A stretch of DNA of 15,050 bases from contig CACHJY010000027.1 of assembly GCA_902580265.1 (NCBI GenBank), forward strand, positions 1 through 15,050. The letters are read 5' to 3'. Numbering within the stretch: the first letter of the stretch is position 1; each line of letters starts with the position of its first letter. A program made the position numbers and the translations under genes. Shown here in pieces: positions 1 through 7,022 of the stretch. Under the pieces are notes generated by a model. That model saw nothing but the letters and a program-made list of their open reading frames with translations. It was not told where the DNA came from and searched no databases. Origin of the DNA: an uncultured Alphaproteobacteria bacterium. GTDB taxonomy: Bacteria > Pseudomonadota > Alphaproteobacteria > Rhodobacterales > Rhodobacteraceae.

Positions 1-771
1 AGACTGAAAAATTACGCGCAAGCAAGAGATAGAGTTGATTTAACAGAAAGTTCAAACCTTTCAGAAAACCTTGCCTATGGTGAAATTTCTGCAAGAGAAA
101 TTTGGCATTCAGTCCTTGGATATAAAGATGTTGAGTTGAACCAAAAGGAGATGTTTATAAGGCAATTAGCATGGCGTGATTTTGCTTGGTATCTTTCTTA
201 CTTCAGTCCCCATATTCTTAGAAAAAATTGGAAACCCGAATGGGATCATTTTCCTTGGAGAGAGAACGAGGATGAGCTAAACAGCTGGAAAAGAGGCTTG
301 ACGGGACAACCAATTGTGGACGCGGGAATGAGAGAGATGTATGTCACAGGTAGAATGCATAACAGAGTAAGAATGATAGTAGCTTCATATTTGACTAAAC
401 ATCTTCTCATTGACTGGCGACATGGTTTAAAGTGGTTTGAAGATTGTTTAATCGATTGGGATCCAGCCTCAAATGCTATGGGTTGGCAATGGGTGGCTGG
501 TTCAGGTCCAGACGCCAGTCCTTTTTTCAGAGTATTTAATCCTGAATTGCAAGCAAAAAAATTCGATCCAGAAAATAAATATCAAATGAAATACTTAGGG
601 CTAAGTTTCAAACGTACCCCCGAAGTCAACAGGTTTTGCAAGATGGCGCCAAAAAGTTGGAATATTGATGAAAAAAGTCGCCCTTCCGCTTCCATTGTTG
701 ATTTGAAGCTTGGTCGTGATAGAGCCCTTAACACATACTCCAAATTTAAGAAAATTATTGCGGATAAATAA
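1..771 (+). CDS. phr: Deoxyribodipyrimidine photolyase, C-terminal part (5' truncated)
   Basis: Light-driven flavoenzyme that splits cyclobutane pyrimidine dimers in DNA. The reading frame is open from base 1, so the gene starts outside the window; 256 residues of the FAD/DNA-binding half remain. Visible family motifs are LSENLAYGEIS near residue 20, LAWRDFAWYL near 53, GQPIVDAGMRE near 100, TGRMHNRVRM near 115, LLIDW near 135 and GWQWVAGSGPDASPFFRVFNP near 160. These match class I CPD photolyases such as E. coli PhrB, and the tryptophans of the electron-transfer chain (WRDF, LLIDW, GWQW) are kept. The ATG at 136 is internal and not the start. The stop is 1 nt before the next ATG, so this is part of the downstream operon. 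Cryptochrome-like function cannot be excluded, but the DNA-photolyase residues favour repair. Confidence 0.95.
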   Translation, partial: RLKNYAQARDRVDLTESSNLSENLAYGEISAREIWHSVLGYKDVELNQKEMFIRQLAWRDFAWYLSYFSPHILRKNWKPEWDHFPWRENEDELNSWKRGLTGQPIVDAGMREMYVTGRMHNRVRMIVASYLTKHLLIDWRHGLKWFEDCLIDWDPASNAMGWQWVAGSGPDASPFFRVFNPELQAKKFDPENKYQMKYLGLSFKRTPEVNRFCKMAPKSWNIDEKSRPSASIVDLKLGRDRALNTYSKFKKIIADK

Positions 772-772
772 G

Positions 773-2056
773 ATGAAGATAGCGGTAATAGGGTCGGGGA
801 TATCTGGGCTTGGAGCAGCATTAGCGCTATCTGAAAAATACGAAGTGTCATTATTCGAAAAAAATAACTACTTTGGAGGACACTCAAACACTGTAAAAAT
901 AGAGCTCGAGCAAGAAGGTATTTTCGTGGATACGGGATTTATCGTTTTTAATGAAAAAAACTATCCTAACCTCACAAGATTATTTAACGAATTAAAGGTC
1001 GAAACAAAAAGGTCAAATATGTCTTTTGGATTCTCGCTTGCTGACGGAAAATTAGAATACGCAGGTCAAAACTTTAATTCTTTTTTTGCTCAACGAAGAA
1101 ACTTATTAAATATACAGCATCTGAGAGGTCTCTACGATGTATACAGATTTAAAAATATTGCTAAAAAATTTATAGAAGATTCTAGATTTTCACGTTTTAA
1201 TATGCACCAATTTCTGCAGCATTACAATTTTGGCAGTTGGTTTTCAGAGATGTTTGTTATTCCTATGGGCGCTGCTATTTGGTCTGTACCAACAGGCAGT
1301 ATCTTAGATTTCCCAGCATTAAGTTATTTAAAATTCTTTGAAAACCATGGCCTATTGGACCTTCTCACTACTCCAATTGAGTGGAGAACTGTTGATGGTG
1401 GCTCAAGGCAATATGTTGATAAAATTATAAGAAGACTTGGAAAAAGGGTATTTTTAGATACTCCTGTAAAAGCAATCACAAGAAGCAAAAAAAAGTGTAA
1501 CTTGCTTGCAGGAAATGGGTTTGGTGAGATGGTTTTTGATAAAGTTATTTTGGCTTGTGACGGTCCGGAAACTATAGATTTAATTGGAGACGCTAGTAAA
1601 GAGGAGCTGGATGCTTTAAAAATGTTTAAGGTATCTAAGAATAAAGTAGTGCTACACTCTGATAATACGCACATGCCGAAGTTAAAAAACGTATGGTCTA
1701 GTTGGAATTTTATCACAAGTAATGTTCAAAACACCCTCAATAAACCCATTGAGGTGACTTACTGGATGAACAAACTGCAGAGTATAAATTGCAAAAAAGA
1801 TTATTTTGTTTCACTTAACCCAAGCAAAAAAATTGATCCAAGTCTTGTATATTATCAAACTTCATATTCGCACCCTGTTTATGACTCTGACACATTAAAT
1901 GCGCAAAAAAAACTAAATGCTCTACAGGGTGAAAATAGTTTGTACTTTGCAGGCGCAAAAATGGGTTTTGGTTTTCACGAAGATGGCTTAAACTCGGGCC
2001 TAGACGTGGCAAAACTACTAGGTTGTGAGCCCAGCTGGTCCAAGAGAAAGATGTAA
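773..2056 (+). CDS. COG2907-type FAD-dependent amine oxidase / desaturase-like flavoprotein
   Basis: Predicted flavoprotein of 427 aa. The N-terminal Rossmann fold shows GSGISG at residues 7-12, an acidic residue at the end of strand 2 (FEK, 28-30), and the GGHSNT motif at 35-40. A C-terminal FAD-contacting segment, YFAGAKMGFGFHEDG, lies at 391-405. This layout matches the COG2907 'NAD/FAD-binding protein / amine oxidase' family, related to phytoene desaturases. The start was set at ATG 773, because the Rossmann fold begins at once there; an earlier in-frame ATG at 710 would lie inside the photolyase. Family members are usually found beside DUF1365 and Cfa-like genes, as here. From memory, a flavin oxidase of this cluster takes part in furan fatty acid synthesis and the singlet-oxygen response of Rhodobacter sphaeroides. 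Acting on a membrane acyl chain is therefore plausible, but the substrate is not shown by the sequence. Confidence 0.9.
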   Translation: MKIAVIGSGISGLGAALALSEKYEVSLFEKNNYFGGHSNTVKIELEQEGIFVDTGFIVFNEKNYPNLTRLFNELKVETKRSNMSFGFSLADGKLEYAGQNFNSFFAQRRNLLNIQHLRGLYDVYRFKNIAKKFIEDSRFSRFNMHQFLQHYNFGSWFSEMFVIPMGAAIWSVPTGSILDFPALSYLKFFENHGLLDLLTTPIEWRTVDGGSRQYVDKIIRRLGKRVFLDTPVKAITRSKKKCNLLAGNGFGEMVFDKVILACDGPETIDLIGDASKEELDALKMFKVSKNKVVLHSDNTHMPKLKNVWSSWNFITSNVQNTLNKPIEVTYWMNKLQSINCKKDYFVSLNPSKKIDPSLVYYQTSYSHPVYDSDTLNAQKKLNALQGENSLYFAGAKMGFGFHEDGLNSGLDVAKLLGCEPSWSKRKM

Positions 2057-2061
2057 AACTT

Positions 2062-2790
2062 ATGGTAAAATCGTGTGTTTATTTTGGATCTGTTATGCAC
2101 ATGCGGTTAAAGCCACGAAGACATTTGTTTCGCTACAACGTCTTTAGCCTTTTTTTGGATATTGATAAATTAGTAGAATTCGATAAGACATCTTGGTTTT
2201 TCAGATTAAACAGATGGGGAATGGTTTCTCTGTATGAAAAGGATCATGGGGATAGAAGCACTTTACGTTTAAGAGATTGGGTTAACAAAAAGCTAAAAGA
2301 GGCGGGGTTTACTAAGCCGGATAAAGTCTATTTATTAAGTTTTCCAAGGGTTTTAGGGCTTGGTTTTAGCCCCTTATCCGTTTTCTTCTGCTACTCCAAG
2401 AACCAATTAAATTCTGTTATTTACGAAGTAAAAAATACATATGGAGAGCAAATCGAATATATATCAGTCAGTCAACCTGACCCAGACGGAAGGGTCAGGC
2501 ACTCTATTAAGAAAGATATGTATGTATCTCCCTTTATAGATATGGCTCAAACGTATCATTTTACGATTTTACCTCCTGATGAAAAACTTTCTATTAAGAT
2601 TAACGAAAAAGATGAGGACGGGTTACTTCTAATTGCTAGTCAAACAGGAAGATTTCAGGACTTTAATGACTGGACGTTGGCTAAAGCTTTTTTCTGTTAT
2701 CCTCTTATGTTGGTAAAAGTGTTGATTTTAATACATTGGAATGCTTTAATTTTATATCTTAAGAGGGTTAAAATTGTACCTTATAGTTAG
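2062..2790 (+). CDS. DUF1365 domain protein
   Basis: A 242-aa protein covering a full DUF1365 domain. The family pattern is clear: the N-terminal block has Tyr7, Gly9, His13, Arg15, Pro18, His21 and Tyr25 followed by FLDID at 31-35; then FSPLSVFFCY (102-111), YEVKNTYG (121-128), YVSPF (154-158), and a C-terminal PLMLVKV...IHWNALILYLK block (214-234) that may be an amphipathic or membrane-associated helix. The reaction is not established to my knowledge. The family occurs almost always next to a COG2907 flavoprotein and a Cfa-like methyltransferase, which is the arrangement here (5 nt after the flavoprotein, 17 nt before the methyltransferase ATG). A role in oxidising or otherwise modifying methylated acyl chains at the inner membrane is an inference from that context. 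Confidence 0.92.
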   Translation: MVKSCVYFGSVMHMRLKPRRHLFRYNVFSLFLDIDKLVEFDKTSWFFRLNRWGMVSLYEKDHGDRSTLRLRDWVNKKLKEAGFTKPDKVYLLSFPRVLGLGFSPLSVFFCYSKNQLNSVIYEVKNTYGEQIEYISVSQPDPDGRVRHSIKKDMYVSPFIDMAQTYHFTILPPDEKLSIKINEKDEDGLLLIASQTGRFQDFNDWTLAKAFFCYPLMLVKVLILIHWNALILYLKRVKIVPYS

Positions 2791-2797
2791 GTTAATT

Positions 2798-2804
2798 GGG
2801 GGGA
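2798..2804 (+). promoter_or_regulatory. Ribosome-binding site of the Cfa-like gene
   Basis: GGGGGGA ends 3 nt before the ATG at 2808. It decides the start in favour of ATG 2808 over the in-frame TTG at 2796, which overlaps it. Strong for an otherwise SD-poor operon. Confidence 0.55.
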
Positions 2805-2807
2805 AAT

Positions 2808-4022
2808 ATGAAGGAACAACTTTTAAGAGACGTGAAAGGCCAGCCTAATCTACCAAGATGGTTTTCTTCAATATTTAAAATGATACAGAGCCCTAATGCG
2901 GGCAGTCTAATAATACAACTTCCAGACAACAGAAAGTTTATTGTTGAGAGCGAAAAAAGCGGAGCCAATGCCTATATAATGGTAAAGAATGAACATTTCT
3001 TCTCAAGACTTGTGCGTGACGGTCAAAATGGATTTTCAGAATCATATATAGATGGTTGGTGGGACACCACAGATCTTCAAGCAGTATTGGATTTTTTCCT
3101 TCTTGCAGGAGATGATATCTATGATGATTTAATTGGAAATAACCTTGTGAGGTTGTATGAAAGACTTAACCATTGGTTGAGGTCCAATTGGAAATTCCAA
3201 GCAAGAAAAAATATCTCCTATCATTATGATCTGGGCAATCACTTTTATAGAGAATGGCTGGACAAAACGATGACGTACTCGTCTGCGCTTTTCAAAAACA
3301 AAAAAGAAGTGCTATCTACCGCGCAAACAAATAAGTATGAATCAATATGTAAAAATTTAAATTTGAAAGAGGGTGACAGCGTCTTGGAAATTGGCTGTGG
3401 TTGGGGGGGATTCGCTGAACATGCTATCAAGACTAGAGGTGTCAAACTCACTGGTCTGACCTTGTCTCAAGAACAATTAGATTATTCTAAAAAAAGAATG
3501 TTTGAATTGGGTATGGCGGATAAAAGTTCATTTCTTCTGCAAGATTATAGAGATGAAAAAGGTGTTTACGATGGAGTTGTGTCAATAGAAATGTTTGAGG
3601 CTGTTGGAGAAAAATATTGGCCTATATATTTTAGAACTGTCAAAAATTCTCTCAAAAGTGGCGGTCTAGGATGTCTACAAGTTATAACAATTGATGATAA
3701 GTATTTTCCTAAATATAGAAAAAGTGTTGATTTTCTACAAAAGTATATTTTTCCTGGAGGTATGCTCCCAAGTTATACGGCTCTTGTTGACCAAATTCGT
3801 AGTGCAGACTTGGAATTTATCAGAAGTAAGGAATTTGGACAAAGTTATTCTAAGACTCTTCGTATTTGGTCGCAAAGTTTCAATAGTAAGTGGGACAAGA
3901 TATCTGAGCTGGGATTTGATGATAGATTTAGGCGGATGTGGAACTTTTACCTCACTTCATGTGCGTCATTCTTTTTTTCCGGTGCTGGTGATGTAACCCA
4001 AGTGACTCTAAAGAAAAATTAG
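2808..4022 (+). CDS. Cfa-like SAM-dependent fatty-acyl-phospholipid methyltransferase (non-canonical active site)
   Basis: 404-aa member of the cyclopropane-fatty-acyl-phospholipid synthase family (CMAS fold), which transfers a methyl group from SAM to the double bond of an unsaturated acyl chain in membrane phospholipids. The ATG at 2808 was chosen because GGGGGGA lies just upstream; an in-frame TTG at 2796 lies within and before that site. Visible: SYHYDLGNHFY (137-147), SAM-binding LEIGCGWGG (193-201), MFEAVG with the conserved Glu264, KYIFPGG (313-319) and Tyr347. By hand alignment to E. coli Cfa, Cys139 is replaced by Ser159 (MTYSSALF) and His266 by Gln291 (LQVITID). The E. coli residues form the bicarbonate site used for ring closure, so this enzyme may stop at a methylated olefin, as proposed for UfaM-type methylases. 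Product is inferred. Confidence 0.92.
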   Translation: MKEQLLRDVKGQPNLPRWFSSIFKMIQSPNAGSLIIQLPDNRKFIVESEKSGANAYIMVKNEHFFSRLVRDGQNGFSESYIDGWWDTTDLQAVLDFFLLAGDDIYDDLIGNNLVRLYERLNHWLRSNWKFQARKNISYHYDLGNHFYREWLDKTMTYSSALFKNKKEVLSTAQTNKYESICKNLNLKEGDSVLEIGCGWGGFAEHAIKTRGVKLTGLTLSQEQLDYSKKRMFELGMADKSSFLLQDYRDEKGVYDGVVSIEMFEAVGEKYWPIYFRTVKNSLKSGGLGCLQVITIDDKYFPKYRKSVDFLQKYIFPGGMLPSYTALVDQIRSADLEFIRSKEFGQSYSKTLRIWSQSFNSKWDKISELGFDDRFRRMWNFYLTSCASFFFSGAGDVTQVTLKKN

Positions 4023-4028
4023 CTTCTT

Positions 4029-5303
4029 TTGCGCCAAAATTATTTACAACACATTATTTATGCATCTAACGCTCTGTCTTTGGCACTGATAATATTTCCA
4101 CTCTTTATTTTTGTCAGCGAGCATTATGCGAGGCAATTTGGAATCTCTCTTCTAGGGATCGGAGTTATATTTTTAATTATACGGTTTTTGGATGGAATTT
4201 TAGATCCTTTAGTAGGTTGGGCAAGTGACAACTTGAATGTTCCCGTTGGAAAAAGAAAGTTTTGGTTGTTGATATCGTTACCGTTTACTCTGTTTGGAGT
4301 CTGGGGTCTCTTTGGATCTAATTTGGGTACATTTGCTTTCCAACACTTTGCGTTTTATATAGTGATACTGACCATAGGCCTATCACTTTTTACTCCCCCT
4401 TTTTATAGTTTAGGAGCGGAATTAAGCGGAGAGTATGTTGAGAGATCTCGAATAACATTTTTTCGCGAAGGCTTCTTTCTTTTGGGGACAATTTTAGCAG
4501 CTCTAATATATGCTATGGCCGAGGGATCCACACAAGCTCTGAAAAATATAGCGATAGTAATTTTTATTAGCCACCCCCTAACTATAATAATTTCCACTTT
4601 TTCTATAAACGAAAGATGTATAGCGCATCAAAACAAGTCAGAAATATTTAGTGTGGTCAAAGCCATACTAGTTAACAAAAAATTAAAATACTTTTTCCTT
4701 AGTCAGTTTTTTAATGCCGCTGCGAATGGGATTCCGGGAGCTTTGTTTGCTTTTTTTGTAATCCATAAACTACAAAGAGAGGATTTAGTCGGGTTACTTA
4801 TGCTTTTATATTTATTATCGGGTGTGTTAAGCGTACCACTTTGGATTAAATTAAGTAAGCTCTTTAAAAAAAGTGATTTATGGTGCGCCTCAATATTTTT
4901 TTCCATGATTGTTTTCTCATTAGTATTCTTTATGAACACGGACAGTATTCTTCTGTTCTCAGTAGTATGTCTCCTGACCGGTATTTGTGTGAGTGCAGAC
5001 TCTGCTCTTCCAGCGTCTATTCAGGCAGACCTTTTAGATGAAGATCTTAAAATAGTGAAGAGCAATAGGTCTGGAACTTTTTTCTCAATTTTATCTGTTA
5101 TAAACAAGACCGCCGCAGCTTTTTCAGGCGGATTTGTTTTGTTGTTTCTTTACGCAGTTGATTTTGATCCCTTAGGTGGTAATTCAGAGAAGATATTATT
5201 TTGGTTGACCTTTTTATACGCTATCGCTCCAATTACTATGAAGGTTTTGCCATTATTACTAATGTTTAGGTTCCCCGAAACAAAAAGTGATCAATCTATC
5301 TAA
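4029..5303 (+). CDS. MFS transporter of the GPH (melibiose-permease-like) family
   Basis: 424-aa inner-membrane protein made almost entirely of hydrophobic segments, consistent with 12 helices. Near the N-terminus it has the GPH signature: RFLDGILDPLVGWASD (residues 52-67, with Asp55 and Asp59 matching the cation-site aspartates of MelB) and then GKRKFW (74-79). A second typical block, SALPASIQADLLDED, is near residue 327. The gene starts at TTG 4029, because the preceding in-frame codon triplet 4020-4022 is the stop of the Cfa-like gene and no ATG follows before the first helix; no clear Shine-Dalgarno site is seen. It is 6 nt after the Cfa-like gene, so co-transcribed and probably coupled. 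The family usually moves sugars or other small solutes with a cation; substrate here is unknown. Its place in this operon suggests a product or precursor of the lipid/oxidative-stress pathway. Confidence 0.88.
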   Translation: MRQNYLQHIIYASNALSLALIIFPLFIFVSEHYARQFGISLLGIGVIFLIIRFLDGILDPLVGWASDNLNVPVGKRKFWLLISLPFTLFGVWGLFGSNLGTFAFQHFAFYIVILTIGLSLFTPPFYSLGAELSGEYVERSRITFFREGFFLLGTILAALIYAMAEGSTQALKNIAIVIFISHPLTIIISTFSINERCIAHQNKSEIFSVVKAILVNKKLKYFFLSQFFNAAANGIPGALFAFFVIHKLQREDLVGLLMLLYLLSGVLSVPLWIKLSKLFKKSDLWCASIFFSMIVFSLVFFMNTDSILLFSVVCLLTGICVSADSALPASIQADLLDEDLKIVKSNRSGTFFSILSVINKTAAAFSGGFVLLFLYAVDFDPLGGNSEKILFWLTFLYAIAPITMKVLPLLLMFRFPETKSDQSI

Positions 5304-6153
5304 AAAGAAGAAAGTATTTCCCCATTATTTTATCAATTAATTTTTTTGGTAAAGTGCGGATCAGGTAAAACTGTACCCCTGATGGTCCCATTGAATATTT
5401 GACTTTAGGCTTTTTTAGACTTGAAATTTTGTAAATTTTTTGTGCTAAAACTTGAACGTCATGTCCTTGCTCTGATAATTCTTTGATAAAATTTTTAAAT
5501 TTATCGAATGCTTGATTATATACTGTCTTATTGAAATCAACAGCTCTTCCGTCTATGTATGATTTATCCCAAATTGCGGTTCTAAAAGCTCTTGGTGCGA
5601 CAATTATTACTTTGATACCATAAATTAATAGTTCTCGACGAAGAGATTCGGAAAATCCTTCAAGAGCATGTTTACTTGAACAATAAGAGGCCAAAAAAGG
5701 GAATCCAATTGATCCCCCCCCGGAGCTTATATTTATAACTTTACCAGGAGAACATTTGTTTTTCGTACCAAGCAATGGTAGAAATATTTGCACACAGTTA
5801 AAAGCTCCTAAAACCATTGTTTTAAGGTGAAGATCAAATTCTTCACTAGAAATGTGTTCAACAGGCCCCAATTTTGCAATTCCTGCATTATTAATCAAAA
5901 TACCTAGGTTAGCTCCTTTTAAAGTTAATTTAACTTTTTTGTATGCTTTGGATATCTGTGAATAGTTGGTTACATCAAAAACTAAAGGAACGAAATTATC
6001 TCCGTATTTCTTCTTAAGAGGCGCTTCCATTTTTTTGTCTCTTATCGATCCAAACACAAGAAAGCCTTGTCTCAGAAACTCCGCGACAAGGGCTGCGCCA
6101 ATACCCGTTGAACAGCCTGTTATCAATATTGACTTATTCAACTGTTTTCCCAT
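5296..6153 (-). CDS. Short-chain dehydrogenase/reductase (classical SDR)
   Basis: 285-aa NAD(P)-dependent oxidoreductase. Cofactor motif TGCSTGIG is at 12-19, Asp60-Val61 binds the adenine ring, NNAG is at 88-91, the catalytic Ser lies in ISSGGG (142-147), and the catalytic pair is Tyr157 and Lys161 in YCSSK. Length and C-terminal substrate region are normal for the family. The basic residues near the second strand (SIRDKK, 36-41) suggest NADP(H) preference, which is inference. Its start overlaps the end of the upstream DUF6134 gene by 16 nt, so the two are one transcription unit. Its 3' end overlaps the 3' end of the convergent transporter gene by 8 nt. An SDR is a recurrent member of photolyase/Cfa/DUF1365 clusters; it probably reduces or oxidises a lipid-derived carbonyl or alcohol, but the substrate is not readable. 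Confidence 0.93.
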   Translation of the reverse strand: MGKQLNKSILITGCSTGIGAALVAEFLRQGFLVFGSIRDKKMEAPLKKKYGDNFVPLVFDVTNYSQISKAYKKVKLTLKGANLGILINNAGIAKLGPVEHISSEEFDLHLKTMVLGAFNCVQIFLPLLGTKNKCSPGKVINISSGGGSIGFPFLASYCSSKHALEGFSESLRRELLIYGIKVIIVAPRAFRTAIWDKSYIDGRAVDFNKTVYNQAFDKFKNFIKELSEQGHDVQVLAQKIYKISSLKKPKVKYSMGPSGVQFYLIRTLPKKLIDKIMGKYFLLFR

Positions 6154-6815
6154 ATTTTGTGGATATTACTTTTTCTGTTGTTCAAAATGAAACGAGCTGG
6201 ATAGTTTCCAACAGTAAAGCCGCTCCCAACCCAATTTTTTTGTTGATCATATTGCAGGGTCAATTCCAAATCGCCCGATATCTCCCATTCTGTTATCGAG
6301 TAGTTTTTATCATTGAACGACACTTTTTTATTTTTCAACTTTCGAGTATTTATTTCTAGAGGTGTTCCATCCTGTGTGCTGACCCAAATCCTTCTTTTCA
6401 AAAACTCAGGAGTGAAATAACTTGTCGTGGCAAAGGTGTCTTTGATAACCCCTGAAAAAGCTGAGCCTTCAATTCTAAAACCGCCTTCTTCCCTTTTGCC
6501 TTTTACATAATATCTTTTCCCAAACCAAGATGAATTAGCATCTATGGAAATTAGCTTTTTCTTTTTCCAAACTTCACGGTTTTTTAAGGTATATTTCATA
6601 AATTTTAGCCCCAAGAATTTTGGCGTTATTTCAACATCAACTAGGACTTCCAAGCCATTTTTAAGCTTTTTATAGGTTAGATTTGAATAGCCAACTATTT
6701 CATCATTTAATAGTACATCAAAGCTCATAGAAGTCTTTGGTGTTGAACCATAAGCCTGCTGCGAAATCAAGCCTAACGACAAAACGCTTGAAATTAGAAA
6801 ATTTCTTCTTTCCAT
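6138..6815 (-). CDS. DUF6134-like exported protein with Tat-type signal
   Basis: 225-aa protein starting with MERRNFL and a hydrophobic stretch (7-19), then AYG followed by Ser near residue 24. This reads as a twin-arginine-type signal peptide with a probable cleavage after residue 23. The mature part is rich in beta-strand-like alternation and Lys/Tyr/Trp, with a pattern (IVGYSNLTYKK near 40, KFMKYTLKNREVWKKKKLISID near 72-93, TSYFTPEF near 130) that I match to DUF6134. That family has no assigned function that I know of. It is the first gene of a two-gene unit with the SDR and diverges from the mechanosensitive channel. A periplasmic, possibly lipid- or carotenoid-contacting role is only a guess from the neighbours. 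No good Shine-Dalgarno sequence precedes the ATG. Confidence 0.75.
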   Translation of the reverse strand: MERRNFLISSVLSLGLISQQAYGSTPKTSMSFDVLLNDEIVGYSNLTYKKLKNGLEVLVDVEITPKFLGLKFMKYTLKNREVWKKKKLISIDANSSWFGKRYYVKGKREEGGFRIEGSAFSGVIKDTFATTSYFTPEFLKRRIWVSTQDGTPLEINTRKLKNKKVSFNDKNYSITEWEISGDLELTLQYDQQKNWVGSGFTVGNYPARFILNNRKSNIHKIWENS

Positions 6816-6855
6816 TTTGTTAAAAATTATCCGTAAAAATTAATAAGCTTATTTA

Positions 6856-6867
6856 AGTATTAATACT
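6856..6867. promoter_or_regulatory. 12-bp perfect palindrome, possible operator
   Basis: AGTATTAATACT is its own reverse complement. It covers the putative -10 of the minus-strand promoter, a classical place for a repressor site. Function is inferred; the base composition lowers its significance. Confidence 0.35.
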
Positions 6868-6888
6868 ATATAATTTCGATTGCATCAA
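6860..6888 (-). promoter_or_regulatory. Candidate sigma-70-type promoter for the DUF6134-SDR unit
   Basis: On the minus strand, TTGATG (6888-6883) is followed after 17 nt by TATTAA (6865-6860). Both hexamers match 4 of 6 consensus bases, and transcription would start about 38-40 nt before the ATG at 6815. The -10 lies inside the palindrome 6856-6867 and the -35 inside the repeat copy 6879-6892, so control at this site is plausible. AT-richness makes chance matches common. Confidence 0.4.
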
Positions 6889-6892
6889 TTTA
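6879..6892 (+). repeat. Direct repeat copy 1, ATTGCATCAATTTA
   Basis: First of two 14-bp copies in the divergent control region (13 of 14 identical). Its core ATTG-N3-CAAT is itself an inverted repeat. This copy covers the -35-like element of the DUF6134 promoter. It could be a dimeric regulator site. Confidence 0.4.
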
Positions 6893-6956
6893 CACATTTA
6901 TTGATACCTGCTAACACAATAAAAATTCGTGCAAATTTACTGAGGACTCTGTATGT

Positions 6957-6970
6957 ATTGAATCAATTTA
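6957..6970 (+). repeat. Direct repeat copy 2, ATTGAATCAATTTA
   Basis: Second copy, 78 bp after the first, with one mismatch. It contains TTGAAT (6958-6963), a possible -35 for the channel gene; the matching -10 (TAACTA at 6982-6987, 18-nt spacer) is weak. Symmetrical placement over two divergent -35 elements suggests shared control of both units. Confidence 0.35.
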
Positions 6971-7022
6971 AGAGTTTAAAGTAACTATTGTTTATCCTCT
7001 TTAAGGTAGGTAAGTTCAATCT

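Noticed and set aside
136..771. A shorter photolyase beginning at ATG 136
   Set aside because: The same frame is open to base 1 and its translation carries conserved photolyase residues before 136, so the ATG is internal.
710..772. Upstream ATG extension of the COG2907 flavoprotein
   Set aside because: It lies inside the photolyase gene and adds 21 residues before the Rossmann fold, which family members do not have.
2796..2807. TTG start for the Cfa-like gene
   Set aside because: It overlaps the G-rich ribosome-binding site that serves ATG 2808.
3691..3996. A plus-strand frame of about 100 codons within the Cfa-like gene
   Set aside because: It lies in another frame of a conserved coding region and its translation matches nothing I recognise.
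6902..6930. ECF (RpoE/ChrR-type) promoter starting TGATAC
   Set aside because: The -35-like TGATAC is off consensus, and no TAAGA-like -10 is found at the expected distance.
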